A stretch of 64,000 nucleotides of DNA. It comes from Rhizobium binae. GTDB taxonomy: Bacteria; Pseudomonadota; Alphaproteobacteria; Rhizobiales; Rhizobiaceae. The position numbers were made by a program, and so were the translations under genes. The notes beneath the pieces are model-generated. The model searched no databases and was not told the origin of the DNA. It saw nothing but the letters and a program-made list of their open reading frames with translations. The stretch is taken from contig NZ_CP071607.1 of NCBI RefSeq assembly GCF_017357225.1, positions 124,001 to 188,000 on the forward strand. Reading direction: 5' to 3'. Positions 1 to 8,288 of the stretch are shown in pieces; the first letter of the stretch is position 1; every line of letters starts with the position of its first letter.

Positions 1-227
1 TGACCCAGCCGCGCTTGGTTTGCGCTTCACGCAGGAGATCAGGATCTCATATCAGCCTTCGTAAGCGTGTCACGTTTAACGAAGCTGCAGAACTCCCGGC
101 CTTCTTCGCATGTAAGCTGCGATGAGGGCATTATGCCTAAGGCTCATGACCGCCATTGGTCCTACGCCGCCGAGTAACGGCGCAATTGCGCTAGTCCGGA
201 TCGCCGGTGAAGCAAAGCGCTTCCTCG
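1..227. other. No gene recognised
   Basis: I see no reading frame with a recognisable protein signature, no RNA gene and no repeat here. Short frames that enter from the right on the minus strand have no family features and are out of phase with the likely gene at 228-467. The stretch may hold the 3' untranslated end of that small operon. Confidence 0.5.
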
Positions 228-467
228 TCACGGCGCCGAAATCGCCGTAAGCCGGTCGATATCCACCAGCACGATATCCTCCGAAACAGGCTCGCGATTG
301 TGCAGGCGGAACCATTCCATCGCTTCGCGCACGCGCTCTCCATACGGCGATGGATAGGTACCCAGTCCGAGGACCCATTCGCGCACGGTTTCGCGCTCCA
401 TCCGCCCGGCCCGGTATCGGTCGCAGACGGTATTCGCCGAGGCGACGAGATCATTGATGCTTTTCAC
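228..467 (-). CDS. Hypothetical protein, third gene of an XRE-led cassette
   Basis: A 79-residue, mostly charged and helical protein that I do not recognise. I chose the GTG start at 467. It lies 10 bases after the stop of the preceding gene (478), and the residues upstream of it in the same frame look like noise. The frame reads on to a TGA at 228-230. The protein contains an Arg/Glu-rich middle (GRMERETVREW) and a segment reading EAMEWFRLHNREP, with no signal peptide or membrane segment. Position and tight spacing suggest co-transcription with the two upstream genes. Function is unknown; a partner role with the XRE regulator is only inference. Confidence 0.6.
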   Translation of the reverse strand: MKSINDLVASANTVCDRYRAGRMERETVREWVLGLGTYPSPYGERVREAMEWFRLHNREPVSEDIVLVDIDRLTAISAP

Positions 468-477
468 GGGGCTACCC

Positions 478-738
478 TCAATGCACGGAAGGTTCTTCGT
501 CTTCGAGAAAGGACCGGATGCCGTCGCGCGCCACCACCGCCAGGAATTCGTCGAAGGCCTCCCGGTCGGTCGCAAAGGGCTCGTCCCAGCGGATCAGGTC
601 TTCCGACTGGGTGACGACTTCCATCGTCCAGTCCTCGTTGCTGCCGGCGGTTCGGAAAATATCGACGAGCACGGTGACGCCGTCGTCGGTGAATTCTCCG
701 GCCAATTCGGAGTGCTCAATCTTCTGCTTCTTCGTCAT
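478..738 (-). CDS. Small acidic hypothetical protein in an XRE-led cassette
   Basis: An 86-residue acidic protein with no signal peptide, predicted cytoplasmic. The middle alternates hydrophobic and polar residues (GVTVLVDIFRTAG), as in a small alpha/beta fold, and the C-terminal third is strongly acidic (FLEDEEPS). I do not recognise the family. The ATG at 738 directly abuts the stop codon of the XRE regulator gene at 739, so the two are almost certainly translated from one mRNA. An acidic protein next to an XRE regulator can be an antitoxin or cofactor, but no toxin signature is visible in the neighbour at 228-467. Confidence 0.7.
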   Translation of the reverse strand: MTKKQKIEHSELAGEFTDDGVTVLVDIFRTAGSNEDWTMEVVTQSEDLIRWDEPFATDREAFDEFLAVVARDGIRSFLEDEEPSVH

Positions 739-1056
739 TCAGCCGCCAGCGCCGGGAGGGGCGTCGTTTTTGAGATATTCTTCGTATTGAACCGTCCTGG
801 TCTCGTCCGTGTCTATAGAAGCCGATGTCGATTTTGCCAAGCGAACGCCGGCGCCGCCGCCATTCTCCGGGATGAAAAGCACGCCGGCGTCTTGCAGGGC
901 GCGCTTGATCGGCTGCAGCGTTGCCTCGTCAGGGGAGAGCTTGCCGGCCTCGAAACCGGCAATCGTCGCCTTGGCGATCTCGGAGGCTGCGGACAGATCC
1001 CGCTTGGACCAGGCGATGAGAGCACGCGCGGCACGGCACTGGGCTGGAGACAGCAT
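739..1056 (-). CDS. XRE-family helix-turn-helix transcriptional regulator
   Basis: A 105-residue DNA-binding protein. The frame is open further upstream, but the ATG at 1056 gives the usual start of this family (MLSPAQCRAARALIAWS), so the longer 138-residue form is rejected. Residues 1-65 form the Cro/CI-type helix-turn-helix. The recognition segment is around IAKATIAGFEAG and is followed by LQPIKRALQDAGV. The end of the domain, FIPENGGGAGVRL, is typical of small rhizobial XRE proteins. It leads a three-gene set (1056 to 228) with zero and ten-base gaps, and probably represses its own promoter in the 1057-1252 region, which it shares with the divergent methyltransferase gene. Confidence 0.85.
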   Translation of the reverse strand: MLSPAQCRAARALIAWSKRDLSAASEIAKATIAGFEAGKLSPDEATLQPIKRALQDAGVLFIPENGGGAGVRLAKSTSASIDTDETRTVQYEEYLKNDAPPGAGG

Positions 1057-1252
1057 GAATATCCACCTGACATTGAGACTCTGATCTGGCTCTGGGCAGC
1101 ACCTGTGAAGATGTAAGCGCGCCCGAAGAAAGCAAGCCCATGAAATTCCTGCCACCTTTCATGCCTACCCCGATTGGGCGAGTGGCAGGGTTGATTGACT
1201 GCATATCAGCAGGGCCTAATTTAAGCTTCTTTGCCACGCCCGGGAGGTAACA

Positions 1253-2314
1253 ATGCGTGAGCCGGATATCCAGAAACTCGATGCACTCGTCGGCCGCCTT
1301 GTCGGCGATGTAGGCGCGGCGATATCAGGGGCCCTGGTCGTGCTTGGCGACAAGGTCGGGCTGTTCAAGGCGATGGCCGACGGGAAGCCGATGAGCGTTG
1401 AGCAGCTTGCCGCAAAGACCGGGATCAAGGAGCGCTATCTCAGGGAATGGCTGAGCGCCCAAGCGGCCGCGGATTATATCGTTTACGATGAAAAGACCGA
1501 TCGTTTCAGCCTGACGCCAGAACAGGCGATGGTCTTTGCCGAGGATAACAGCCCGGCCTTCTTCGTCGGCGCCTTCGAGGTGGTGCAATCCATGTGGATG
1601 GACGAGCCGAAGATCGCCGAAGCGTTCCGCACCGGCAAGGGTCTCGGCTGGCATGAACACAGCACCTGCCTGTTCCGCGGCACCGAGCGGTTCTTTCGCC
1701 CGGGCTACAACAGCCATCTGGTCAATGAGTGGATTCCGGCTCTGGCCGGCATGGAAGACAAACTCAAGGCCGGCGCCAATGTCGCCGATGTCGGCTGCGG
1801 TCACGGCGCTTCGACCATCCTGATGGCGCAGGCCTACCCCGCATCGCATTTTACCGGCTTCGACTATCACGGCCCGTCGATCGAAAGAGCCAAGGCCGCT
1901 GCCAAAGAGGCTGGCGTCGCCGATCGCGTCACCTTCGAGCAGGGCAAGGCGGCCGAATTTCCGGGCCGCGATTATGATATGGTCGCCATGTTCGACTGCC
2001 TGCACGACATGGGTGATCCGGTCGGCGCCGGCCGGCATGTCAAGGAGACGCTGGCGCCGAACGGCACCTGGCTGATCGTCGAGCCCTTTGCCCATGATCA
2101 TCTCAAGGACAATCTCAATCCGGTCGGACGCGTCTATTACGGCGCCTCGACGATGATCTGCACGCCGGCATCGCTCTCGCAGGAGGTGGGGCTCGGGCTC
2201 GGGGCGCAGGCGGGAGAAAGGAAGCTGCGCAAGGTGGCGCTCGACGCCGGCTTCACGCATTTCCGCCGGGCGACCGAAACTCCCTTCAACATGGTATTCG
2301 AAGTCCGGGCCTGA
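1253..2314 (+). CDS. Class I SAM-dependent methyltransferase with N-terminal winged-helix domain
   Basis: A 353-residue cytoplasmic enzyme. Residues 1-110 resemble the winged-helix dimerisation domain found in front of several small-molecule methyltransferases (LGLFKAMADGKPMSVEQLA type). The Rossmann methyltransferase domain follows, with the SAM loop VADVGCGHGAST near residue 180, an acidic residue in HFTGFDYHGPS and motif IV VAMFDCLHDMGDP. A good ribosome-binding site (GGGAGGT) sits just before the ATG. The layout recalls the mycobacterial Rv2258c type. The substrate is unknown. It is divergent from the XRE cassette and convergent with agpT, so it is probably a single-gene unit. Confidence 0.85.
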   Translation: MREPDIQKLDALVGRLVGDVGAAISGALVVLGDKVGLFKAMADGKPMSVEQLAAKTGIKERYLREWLSAQAAADYIVYDEKTDRFSLTPEQAMVFAEDNSPAFFVGAFEVVQSMWMDEPKIAEAFRTGKGLGWHEHSTCLFRGTERFFRPGYNSHLVNEWIPALAGMEDKLKAGANVADVGCGHGASTILMAQAYPASHFTGFDYHGPSIERAKAAAKEAGVADRVTFEQGKAAEFPGRDYDMVAMFDCLHDMGDPVGAGRHVKETLAPNGTWLIVEPFAHDHLKDNLNPVGRVYYGASTMICTPASLSQEVGLGLGAQAGERKLRKVALDAGFTHFRRATETPFNMVFEVRA

Positions 2315-2339
2315 GAAGCGGGCGGCGCGGCGGCCGGTG

Positions 2340-3215
2340 CTATTTCGGCCGGCCGATGCTGGCATACATGCCGGTCGTGCGGAATTCGGTGGGATTGGTG
2401 CCATAGACGCGGCGGAAGACCTTCGAGAAATAATTGGCGTCCTCGAAGCCGCACATGATGGCGACTTCCTTGACCGGCAGGAAGTCCGCCTTGGTCAGCA
2501 GCTTGACGGCGCGCTGCAGCCGCTGCTGCAGCACGAATTCGGCCGGCGGCACGCCTTCGCTCTCGGCGAAGCTGCGCGAGAAATGCGCGCGGCTGAGGCC
2601 GACGATCGCCGCGAGTTCATTGACCGGCAGCGGCTTGTCGAGATTGGCGTTGATATGGTCGATCACCGGCTGCATCAGGCTGAGTTCGGCGGCAAAGGCC
2701 GGGGAATTGAAGACGTCGTCGTAGAGCGCCATCGCCGCTTCATAGGCGATTGCCGAGGCCGCGCCCGGCGAGGTCGCGCCCTTGACGAGGCGCAGGCTGC
2801 AAGCGGCGAGATGATCGATGGTCGAAGGCTGCAGCTTCAGGACCGGGCCGGCGGTGGAGAGCACCAGCTGATGGATGCGCAGCGTCTCCTCGCCATTCAT
2901 CGAGATCCAGAAATACTCCCAGCGCTCGCCTTTCTCCAGCCAGTAGCGGTGATTGTGCGGCACGAGCACCAAGAGTGTGTCGCCGCCCTGGAGGCGATAG
3001 TTGCGGTTCTGGTAGCGCAGCCGGCCGGTGCCGCTGATCGTGTGCTGCAGGACGGTGAACGGCGTTTGCCCGCGTTTTCGGCCATCCCAGTCATAGGTCT
3101 CGTTCTCCCGCACTTCATAGCCGGCGCTGGTCGGCATGGCGTGCAATCGCTGGCGTCCGCGGGGCAGGGAAACCGTCCTCATCGACTGTCCGTTGGCGAT
3201 CAAATCCTGCAGCAC
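2340..3215 (-). CDS. agpT: AraC-family regulator of the alpha-galactoside operon (AgpT)
   Basis: A 291-residue regulator. The N-terminal half is a cupin-type sugar-sensing domain (ISGTGRLRYQNRNYRLQGGD; LVLVPHNHRYW). The C-terminal 100 residues contain the two AraC helix-turn-helix motifs (LAAIVGLSRAHFSRSF; VKEVAIMCGFEDANYFSKVFRRVYG). I prefer the GTG start at 3215 because AGGGG lies seven bases before it; the ATG at 3182 (280 residues) is the alternative. The gene is divergent from agaL1, as agpT is in S. meliloti, and the pair shares the 3216-3426 control region. It most probably activates the agp operon when melibiose or raffinose is present. Confidence 0.88.
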   Translation of the reverse strand: MLQDLIANGQSMRTVSLPRGRQRLHAMPTSAGYEVRENETYDWDGRKRGQTPFTVLQHTISGTGRLRYQNRNYRLQGGDTLLVLVPHNHRYWLEKGERWEYFWISMNGEETLRIHQLVLSTAGPVLKLQPSTIDHLAACSLRLVKGATSPGAASAIAYEAAMALYDDVFNSPAFAAELSLMQPVIDHINANLDKPLPVNELAAIVGLSRAHFSRSFAESEGVPPAEFVLQQRLQRAVKLLTKADFLPVKEVAIMCGFEDANYFSKVFRRVYGTNPTEFRTTGMYASIGRPK

Positions 3216-3426
3216 AAAATTACCCCTGAAAGCATAATCCTTCTCTGGTCGGCCCGCCGGATTCGGGCATAATCCCGCTCGACAAAACGAGGAGAACGCG
3301 GCCGATACAGCGGCCGGGAGGAAAACAGGCAGCTTTTTCGGCTCTTTGAACCACATGCGCCGGCATGCGGCCTGATCCTTCACAACCATATTTTCTCTAG
3401 CATTCGATCGGGTCGAGGTGAAGATC
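3216..3426. promoter_or_regulatory. Divergent control region between agpT and agaL1
   Basis: This 211-base gap must hold the promoters of both agpT and the agp operon. It contains an inverted repeat CATGC-N4-GCATG at 3354-3367, about 60 bases upstream of the agaL1 start, a plausible place for an activator site. A GAGGTG ribosome-binding site precedes the agaL1 ATG at 3427. I cannot assign -35/-10 elements with confidence. Confidence 0.45.
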
Positions 3427-4893
3427 ATGAGTTTCAAAATCGCTATCATCGGTGCGGGCAGCGTCGGCTTCACCAAGAAGCTGTTCACCGACATCTTGTG
3501 CGTTCCGGAGTTCCGCGACGTCGAATTCGCGCTGACCGATCTCAGCGAACACAATCTCGAAATGATCAAGGCGATCCTCGACCGCATCGTCGAGTCGAAC
3601 GGATTGCCGACCAAGGTGACGGCGACCACCAACCGGCGCCAGGCCCTGGAAGGCGCGCGCTACATCATCAGCTGTGTGCGGGTAGGCGGGCTCGAGGCCT
3701 ATGCCGACGACATCAGAATTCCGCTGAAATACGGCATCGACCAGTGCGTCGGCGATACGATCTGCGCCGGCGGCATTCTCTACGGCCAGCGCAACATCCC
3801 TGTTATCCTTGATTTCTGCAAGGATATAAGGGAGGTCGCCGAGCCGGGCGCGAAATTCCTGAACTATGCCAATCCGATGGCGATGAACACCTGGGCGGCG
3901 ATCGAATACGGCAAGGTCGACACCGTCGGCCTCTGCCACGGCGTCCAGCACGGCGCCGAACAGATCGCCGAGGTGCTCGGCGCCAAATCGCTGAGCGAGC
4001 TCGACTATATCTGCTCCGGCATCAACCACCAGACCTGGTTCATTGACCTGCGCCTCAACGGCCGCAAGATCGGCAAGGATGAGCTCATCGCCGCCTTCGA
4101 GGCGCATCCTGTTTATTCGCAGCAGGAGAAACTGCGCATCGACGTGTTGAAGCGTTTCGGCGTCTATTCGACGGAGAGCAACGGCCACCTTTCGGAATAC
4201 CTGCCCTGGTACCGCAAGCGACCGGAGGAAATTATCCGCTGGATCGACATGTCCGACTGGATCCACGGCGAGACCGGCGGCTATCTCCGCTATTCCACCG
4301 AAACCCGCAACTGGTTCGAGACGGAATTCCCGCAATTCCTGGAATCCGCCGCCAAGCCGATCGATCCGGCCAAGCGCTCGAACGAGCATGCGAGCCATAT
4401 TCTCGAGGCGCTGGAGACCAACCGAGTCTATCGCGGCCATTTCAACGTCAAGAACAACGGCGTCATCACCAACCTGCCGACCGATGCGATCATCGAATCG
4501 CCCGGTTTCGTCGACCGCTTCGGCATCAACATGGTCTCCGGCGTCACCCTGCCGGAAGCCTGCGCCGCCACCTGCATCGCCTCGATCAACGTCCAGCGCA
4601 TGTCGGTGCATGCCGCGATCTCCGGCGATATCGACCTCTTGAAGCTCGCCGTCCTGCACGATCCGCTTGTCGGCGCCGTCTCGACGCCGGAGGAGGTCTG
4701 GCAGATGGTCGACGAGATGGTCGTTGCCCAGGCGCGCTGGCTGCCGCAATATGCCGATGCCGTGCCGGCCGCCAAGGAGCGGCTGTCGAAATCGAAGGTG
4801 CAGACCCGCGACTGGGCCGGCGCCGCACGCCGCAACGTCCGCTCGATCGAGGAACTGCGTGCCGAAAAGGCGGCGCTGAAACAGGCCGTGTAA
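3427..4893 (+). CDS. agaL1: Alpha-galactosidase, glycoside hydrolase family 4 (AgaL1)
   Basis: A 488-residue cytoplasmic enzyme that hydrolyses alpha-galactosides by the NAD- and metal-dependent oxidation-elimination mechanism of family GH4. The N terminus has the nucleotide-binding strand and loop (IAIIGAGSVGFT). NYANPMAMNTW, GLCHGVQHG and the following GINHQTW supply the Cys and His that bind the divalent metal in this family. The ATG at 3427 is preferred over the GTG at 3418 because GAGGTG lies eight bases upstream. It is the first gene of the operon agaL1-agpABCD-agaL2. GH4 also contains alpha-glucosidases and galacturonases; the operon context favours alpha-galactosidase. About 32% to 35% identity is common between GH4 paralogues, so the distant copy at 11128 is not a tandem duplicate. 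Confidence 0.88.
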   Translation: MSFKIAIIGAGSVGFTKKLFTDILCVPEFRDVEFALTDLSEHNLEMIKAILDRIVESNGLPTKVTATTNRRQALEGARYIISCVRVGGLEAYADDIRIPLKYGIDQCVGDTICAGGILYGQRNIPVILDFCKDIREVAEPGAKFLNYANPMAMNTWAAIEYGKVDTVGLCHGVQHGAEQIAEVLGAKSLSELDYICSGINHQTWFIDLRLNGRKIGKDELIAAFEAHPVYSQQEKLRIDVLKRFGVYSTESNGHLSEYLPWYRKRPEEIIRWIDMSDWIHGETGGYLRYSTETRNWFETEFPQFLESAAKPIDPAKRSNEHASHILEALETNRVYRGHFNVKNNGVITNLPTDAIIESPGFVDRFGINMVSGVTLPEACAATCIASINVQRMSVHAAISGDIDLLKLAVLHDPLVGAVSTPEEVWQMVDEMVVAQARWLPQYADAVPAAKERLSKSKVQTRDWAGAARRNVRSIEELRAEKAALKQAV

Positions 4894-4911
4894 ATTCGTG
4901 GAGGATGGCTC

Positions 4912-4942
4912 GTCACGGGTTTCCGGGAGGGAAACCCATGAC
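4912..4942 (+). promoter_or_regulatory. Intercistronic stem-loop agaL1-agpA
   Basis: A perfect 8-bp stem GGGTTTCC/GGAAACCC closes a five-base loop, and four more pairs (gtca/tgac) follow outside one mismatch. There is no U-run, so it is not an obvious terminator. It lies in the 121-base gap before agpA and may stabilise the agpA part of the mRNA or attenuate transcription. Confidence 0.6.
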
Positions 4943-5014
4943 ATCAGGCCCGCTTTCACATCGTGCGAGGAAAAGGGGTGGCGTGAACCGCGCTCCGAAA
5001 CAGAGGGAGAAACG

Positions 5015-7102
5015 ATGATGAATTTCCGCAAAACAAGCATTCTCGCCGGACTGGCGCTCGGCGTCTCGGTCATGGCGCTGAATGCCTATGCCTCCGAGGC
5101 GACCGTTCCGCCGGTGCCGCCGAACTTCCCTGCCGAAGGCAAGATCAAATATGTGGCGCGCGACTCCATCCTGGAGTTCAAGGCGCTGCCCGAATATCAC
5201 GAGCCCGACTGGGTCACGAAGGGCTTCGTCGCCACGGGCAAGCTGCCGCCGGTCAAGGACCGGCTGCCGAAGGAGCCGTTGGTCTTCAAGACAGGCAATA
5301 TGCCGGACGGTACCGGCATCTACGGCGATACGATGCGCCACGTCATCGGTGGCCGGCCGGAAGGCTGGAACTACGGCGCCGGCCAGACGCAGGGCTGGGG
5401 CGGCATCGATATCGGCCTGTCCGAATGCCTGACGCGCACCGCGCCGCTCTTCCAGGTGGAAGCCAAGGATACCGAACCGCTGCCGAACCTTGCCAAGAGC
5501 TGGGACTGGTCGGAAGATGGTCATAAGTTGACCATGCACCTGGTCGAGGGCGCCAAATGGTCGGACGGCGCGCCGTTCAACGCCGACGACATCATGTTCT
5601 ACTGGGAAGACGAGGTCATCGATCCGAACGTCTCGCCGCTCGGCGGCGGCGCTTCGCCGGAAGCCTTCGGCGTCGGCACGACGCTGAAAAAGATTGACGA
5701 CTACACGGTCGAATGGACCTTCAAGGAAGCCTTCCCGAAGCAATATCTCTACACGATGTCCTACCCGAACTTTTGCCCGGGTCCGTCGCATATCCTGAAA
5801 CCCCAGCATCCGAAATATTCGAAGAACACCTACGACCAGTTCAAGAACGCCTTTCCGCCGGAGTTCATGAACATGCCTGTCATGGGCGCCTGGGTGCCTG
5901 TGGAATATCGCCCCGACGACATCATCGTCCTGCGCCGCAATCCCTACTACTGGAAGGTCGACGAGAAGGGCAATCAGCTGCCCTACCTCAATGAGCTGCA
6001 CTACAAGCTCTCGACGTGGGCCGACCGTGACGTTCAGGCGGTGGCCGGATCCGCGGATTTCTCCAACCTCGAGCAGCCGGAAAACTTCGTCGCCTCGCTG
6101 AAGCGCGCTGCGGAAAAGACCGCGCCCGCCCGCCTTGCCTTCGGCCCGCGCCTGATCGGCTATAACCTGCGGATGAACTTCTCCGCCAATGGCTGGGGCA
6201 ACCCGGACGAGCGCGGTCAGGCAATCCGCGAGCTCAACCGCAACGAGGACTTCCGCAAGGCCGTCACCATGGCGCTGGATCGCAAGGCGATCGGCGACTC
6301 GCTGGTCAAGGGGCCGTTCACGGCGATTTACCCGGGCGGGCTTTCCTCCGGCACCAGCTTCTACGACCGCAACTCCACCGTCTACTATCCCTTCGATCTG
6401 AAGGGCGCCAAGGCGGAACTCGCCAAGGCCGGTCTCAAGGATACCGATGGCAACGGCATCGTGAACTTCCCGGCCGGCACGGCGGGCGGCAAGGATGTCG
6501 AAATCGTCATGCTGATCAACAATCAGTATACGACCGACAAGAGCCTTGCCGAAGGTGTCGTCGGCCAGATGGAGAAGCTCGGCCTGAAGATCGTCATCAA
6601 TGCGCTCGACGGCGCCAAGCGTGACGATGCCCATTATGCCGGCCGCTTCGACTGGCTGATCCAGCGCAACACGACCGAGCTGTCGTCGGTGGTGCAGAAT
6701 ACCGAGCAGCTCGCTCCTGTCGGTCCGCGCACCAGCTGGCATCATCGCGCCGGCAAGGATGACCAGCTCGATCTGATGCCGTTCGAAACGGAGCTTGTCG
6801 ATGTCGTCAACAAGTTCAGGACGAGCCAGGACAATGACGAGCGCGTCGATCTGATGAAGCAATATCAGAAGATCTCGACGGAACACGTCAACACGGTCGG
6901 CCTGACGGAATATCCCGGTGCCCTGATCATCAATAAGCGCTTCTCGAATGTGCCCCAGGGAACGCCGATCATGATGTTCAACTGGGCTGAAGACTCGGTG
7001 ATCCGCGAACGCCTGTGGGTGGCTGCCGACAAGCAGGGCAAATATGAGCTGTTCCCCGAGCAGCTGCCCGGCAAGCCCGGCGACAAGGGCCCGATCAACT
7101 GA
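5015..7102 (+). CDS. agpA: Alpha-galactoside ABC transporter, periplasmic binding protein (AgpA)
   Basis: A 695-residue secreted binding protein of solute-binding family 5 (oligopeptide/PepT type). The first 26 residues are a Sec signal peptide (MMNFRKTSILAGLALGVS, then a cleavage region around AYASEA). The family 5 body begins after residue 60 (TGIYGDTMRHVIGG) and includes LPNLAKSWDWSEDGHKLTMHL and FNADDIMFYWEDEV. I chose the ATG at 5015, which has AGGGAGA in front of it and gives the signal peptide; an upstream in-frame extension to 4898 does not look protein-like. At nearly 700 residues it is longer than peptide-binding homologues, as is usual for AgpA. It delivers melibiose and raffinose to AgpBC. 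Confidence 0.9.
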   Translation: MMNFRKTSILAGLALGVSVMALNAYASEATVPPVPPNFPAEGKIKYVARDSILEFKALPEYHEPDWVTKGFVATGKLPPVKDRLPKEPLVFKTGNMPDGTGIYGDTMRHVIGGRPEGWNYGAGQTQGWGGIDIGLSECLTRTAPLFQVEAKDTEPLPNLAKSWDWSEDGHKLTMHLVEGAKWSDGAPFNADDIMFYWEDEVIDPNVSPLGGGASPEAFGVGTTLKKIDDYTVEWTFKEAFPKQYLYTMSYPNFCPGPSHILKPQHPKYSKNTYDQFKNAFPPEFMNMPVMGAWVPVEYRPDDIIVLRRNPYYWKVDEKGNQLPYLNELHYKLSTWADRDVQAVAGSADFSNLEQPENFVASLKRAAEKTAPARLAFGPRLIGYNLRMNFSANGWGNPDERGQAIRELNRNEDFRKAVTMALDRKAIGDSLVKGPFTAIYPGGLSSGTSFYDRNSTVYYPFDLKGAKAELAKAGLKDTDGNGIVNFPAGTAGGKDVEIVMLINNQYTTDKSLAEGVVGQMEKLGLKIVINALDGAKRDDAHYAGRFDWLIQRNTTELSSVVQNTEQLAPVGPRTSWHHRAGKDDQLDLMPFETELVDVVNKFRTSQDNDERVDLMKQYQKISTEHVNTVGLTEYPGALIINKRFSNVPQGTPIMMFNWAEDSVIRERLWVAADKQGKYELFPEQLPGKPGDKGPIN

Positions 7103-7189
7103 GGCCCATCGCCCGGAGATGAAGGGCTGAAGCGCGCCGCACCTGACTCGATGCGCTAGAAGGTTCCCTCCCAGCTGAAGTGAGCTTCG

Positions 7190-7212
7190 GGCCGCGCGTG
7201 CCGCGCGCGGCC
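7190..7212 (+). promoter_or_regulatory. Intercistronic stem-loop agpA-agpB
   Basis: A 9-bp perfect G/C stem (GGCCGCGCG/CGCGCGGCC) with loop TGCCG lies 88 bases after agpA. Such hairpins downstream of binding-protein genes usually protect the upstream mRNA from 3' decay, keeping the binding protein in excess over the permeases. It ends four bases before the ATG at 7217, which argues against that codon as the agpB start. Confidence 0.65.
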
Positions 7213-7279
7213 TGATATGACCAACGAGCCGGCCGCGCTGACAAGGAGCGACTGGCGGCAGAGAGAAGCGAACCGTTCG

Positions 7280-8287
7280 ATGTTACGATTCCTGCTCGTG
7301 CGCATAGCCTCCGCGATCCCCGTTCTCTTGATCCTGAGCGTGGTGACTTTCGCGATTATCCAGGCCCCGCCCGGCGATTATGCCGATTATATAAGATCCC
7401 AGTTGATCAACCAGGGCGGCGCATCCTACGCCCAGGCCGAAGCGCAGGCGCAGGCCTACCGCATCGAGCACGGCCTCGACAAGCCGATGGTCGTCCAATA
7501 CGTCAACTGGATCGGCGGCATCGTGACGCGCGGCGATTTCGGCTACAGCATGTTCTACAACAAGCCGGTTGCCGACGTCGTCGGCGAGCGCCTGCCGCGG
7601 ACCTTGTTGTTGGCGCTCGTCTGCCACATCTTCGCTTCGGTGCTCGGAATCGGCTTCGGCATCTGGGCGGCAACGCGCCAATATAGCTGGATCGACAGCA
7701 CGCTGTCGGCAGTCTCCTTCCTCGGCATGACGGTGCCGCGCTTCCTGATGGCGCTGATCATCGTCTATCTCCTGGTTTTCCAGTTCAACGTGACTGAGAT
7801 CGGCAGCTTCTTCTCGCCGCAATATGGAGGGGCGCCGTGGTCCTGGGCGAAATTCGTTGATCTCGTCAGCCATGTCTGGCCGGTTGTCGCGATCGCCACT
7901 TTTGGCGGGCTCGCCTACAACATGCGCGTCATGCGTGGCAATCTGCTCGACACGCTGAATGCGCAATATGTCGAGACGGCAAAGGCCAAGGGTCTTTCCG
8001 GCGGCGCGGTGGTGATGCGCCATGCGGTGCCGAACGCGCTGCATCCGCTCGTCATGTATCAGGGGGTGGTGCTGCCCTACATGCTGACCGGCGAGATCGA
8101 AACCGCGATCATCTTCGCCCTGCCGACCGTCGGCCCGGCCATCGTCGGCTCGATGGCGATCGGTGACGTCTATGTCACGGCGACCTTCATGATGGTGCTG
8201 TCGGCAACGCTGATCGTTGGCAACATTATCGCCGACATGCTGCTCGCTCTGCTCGATCCGCGCGTACGCCAGTTCGGAGGAGCCTGA
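7280..8287 (+). CDS. agpB: Alpha-galactoside ABC transporter permease (AgpB)
   Basis: A 335-residue inner-membrane permease of the DppB/OppB type. It has the usual N-terminal membrane anchor (LRFLLVRIASAIPVLLILSVVTFAIIQ), a periplasmic loop, and five further membrane segments. The cytoplasmic EAA loop reads YVETAKAKGLSGGAVVMRHAVPNA and docks to the ATPase. I chose the ATG at 7280 because the protein then begins directly with the conserved first helix. The in-frame ATG at 7217 would add 21 non-conserved residues and has a stem-loop where its ribosome-binding site should be. It pairs with AgpC to form the transmembrane channel. Confidence 0.88.
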   Translation: MLRFLLVRIASAIPVLLILSVVTFAIIQAPPGDYADYIRSQLINQGGASYAQAEAQAQAYRIEHGLDKPMVVQYVNWIGGIVTRGDFGYSMFYNKPVADVVGERLPRTLLLALVCHIFASVLGIGFGIWAATRQYSWIDSTLSAVSFLGMTVPRFLMALIIVYLLVFQFNVTEIGSFFSPQYGGAPWSWAKFVDLVSHVWPVVAIATFGGLAYNMRVMRGNLLDTLNAQYVETAKAKGLSGGAVVMRHAVPNALHPLVMYQGVVLPYMLTGEIETAIIFALPTVGPAIVGSMAIGDVYVTATFMMVLSATLIVGNIIADMLLALLDPRVRQFGGA

Positions 8288-8288
8288 G

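Noticed and set aside
4913..6886. A 657-codon open frame on the minus strand opposite agpA
   Set aside because: It mirrors the codon bias of agpA (third-position G/C), is low in recognisable motifs and covers a gene with signal peptide, family motifs and ribosome-binding site. The same holds for the long antisense frames opposite agpD/agaL2, prc, glgX and the phosphatase gene.
7217..8287. agpB starting at ATG 7217
   Set aside because: A 9-bp stem-loop ends four bases upstream, leaving no ribosome-binding site, and the extra 21 residues are not part of the permease family.
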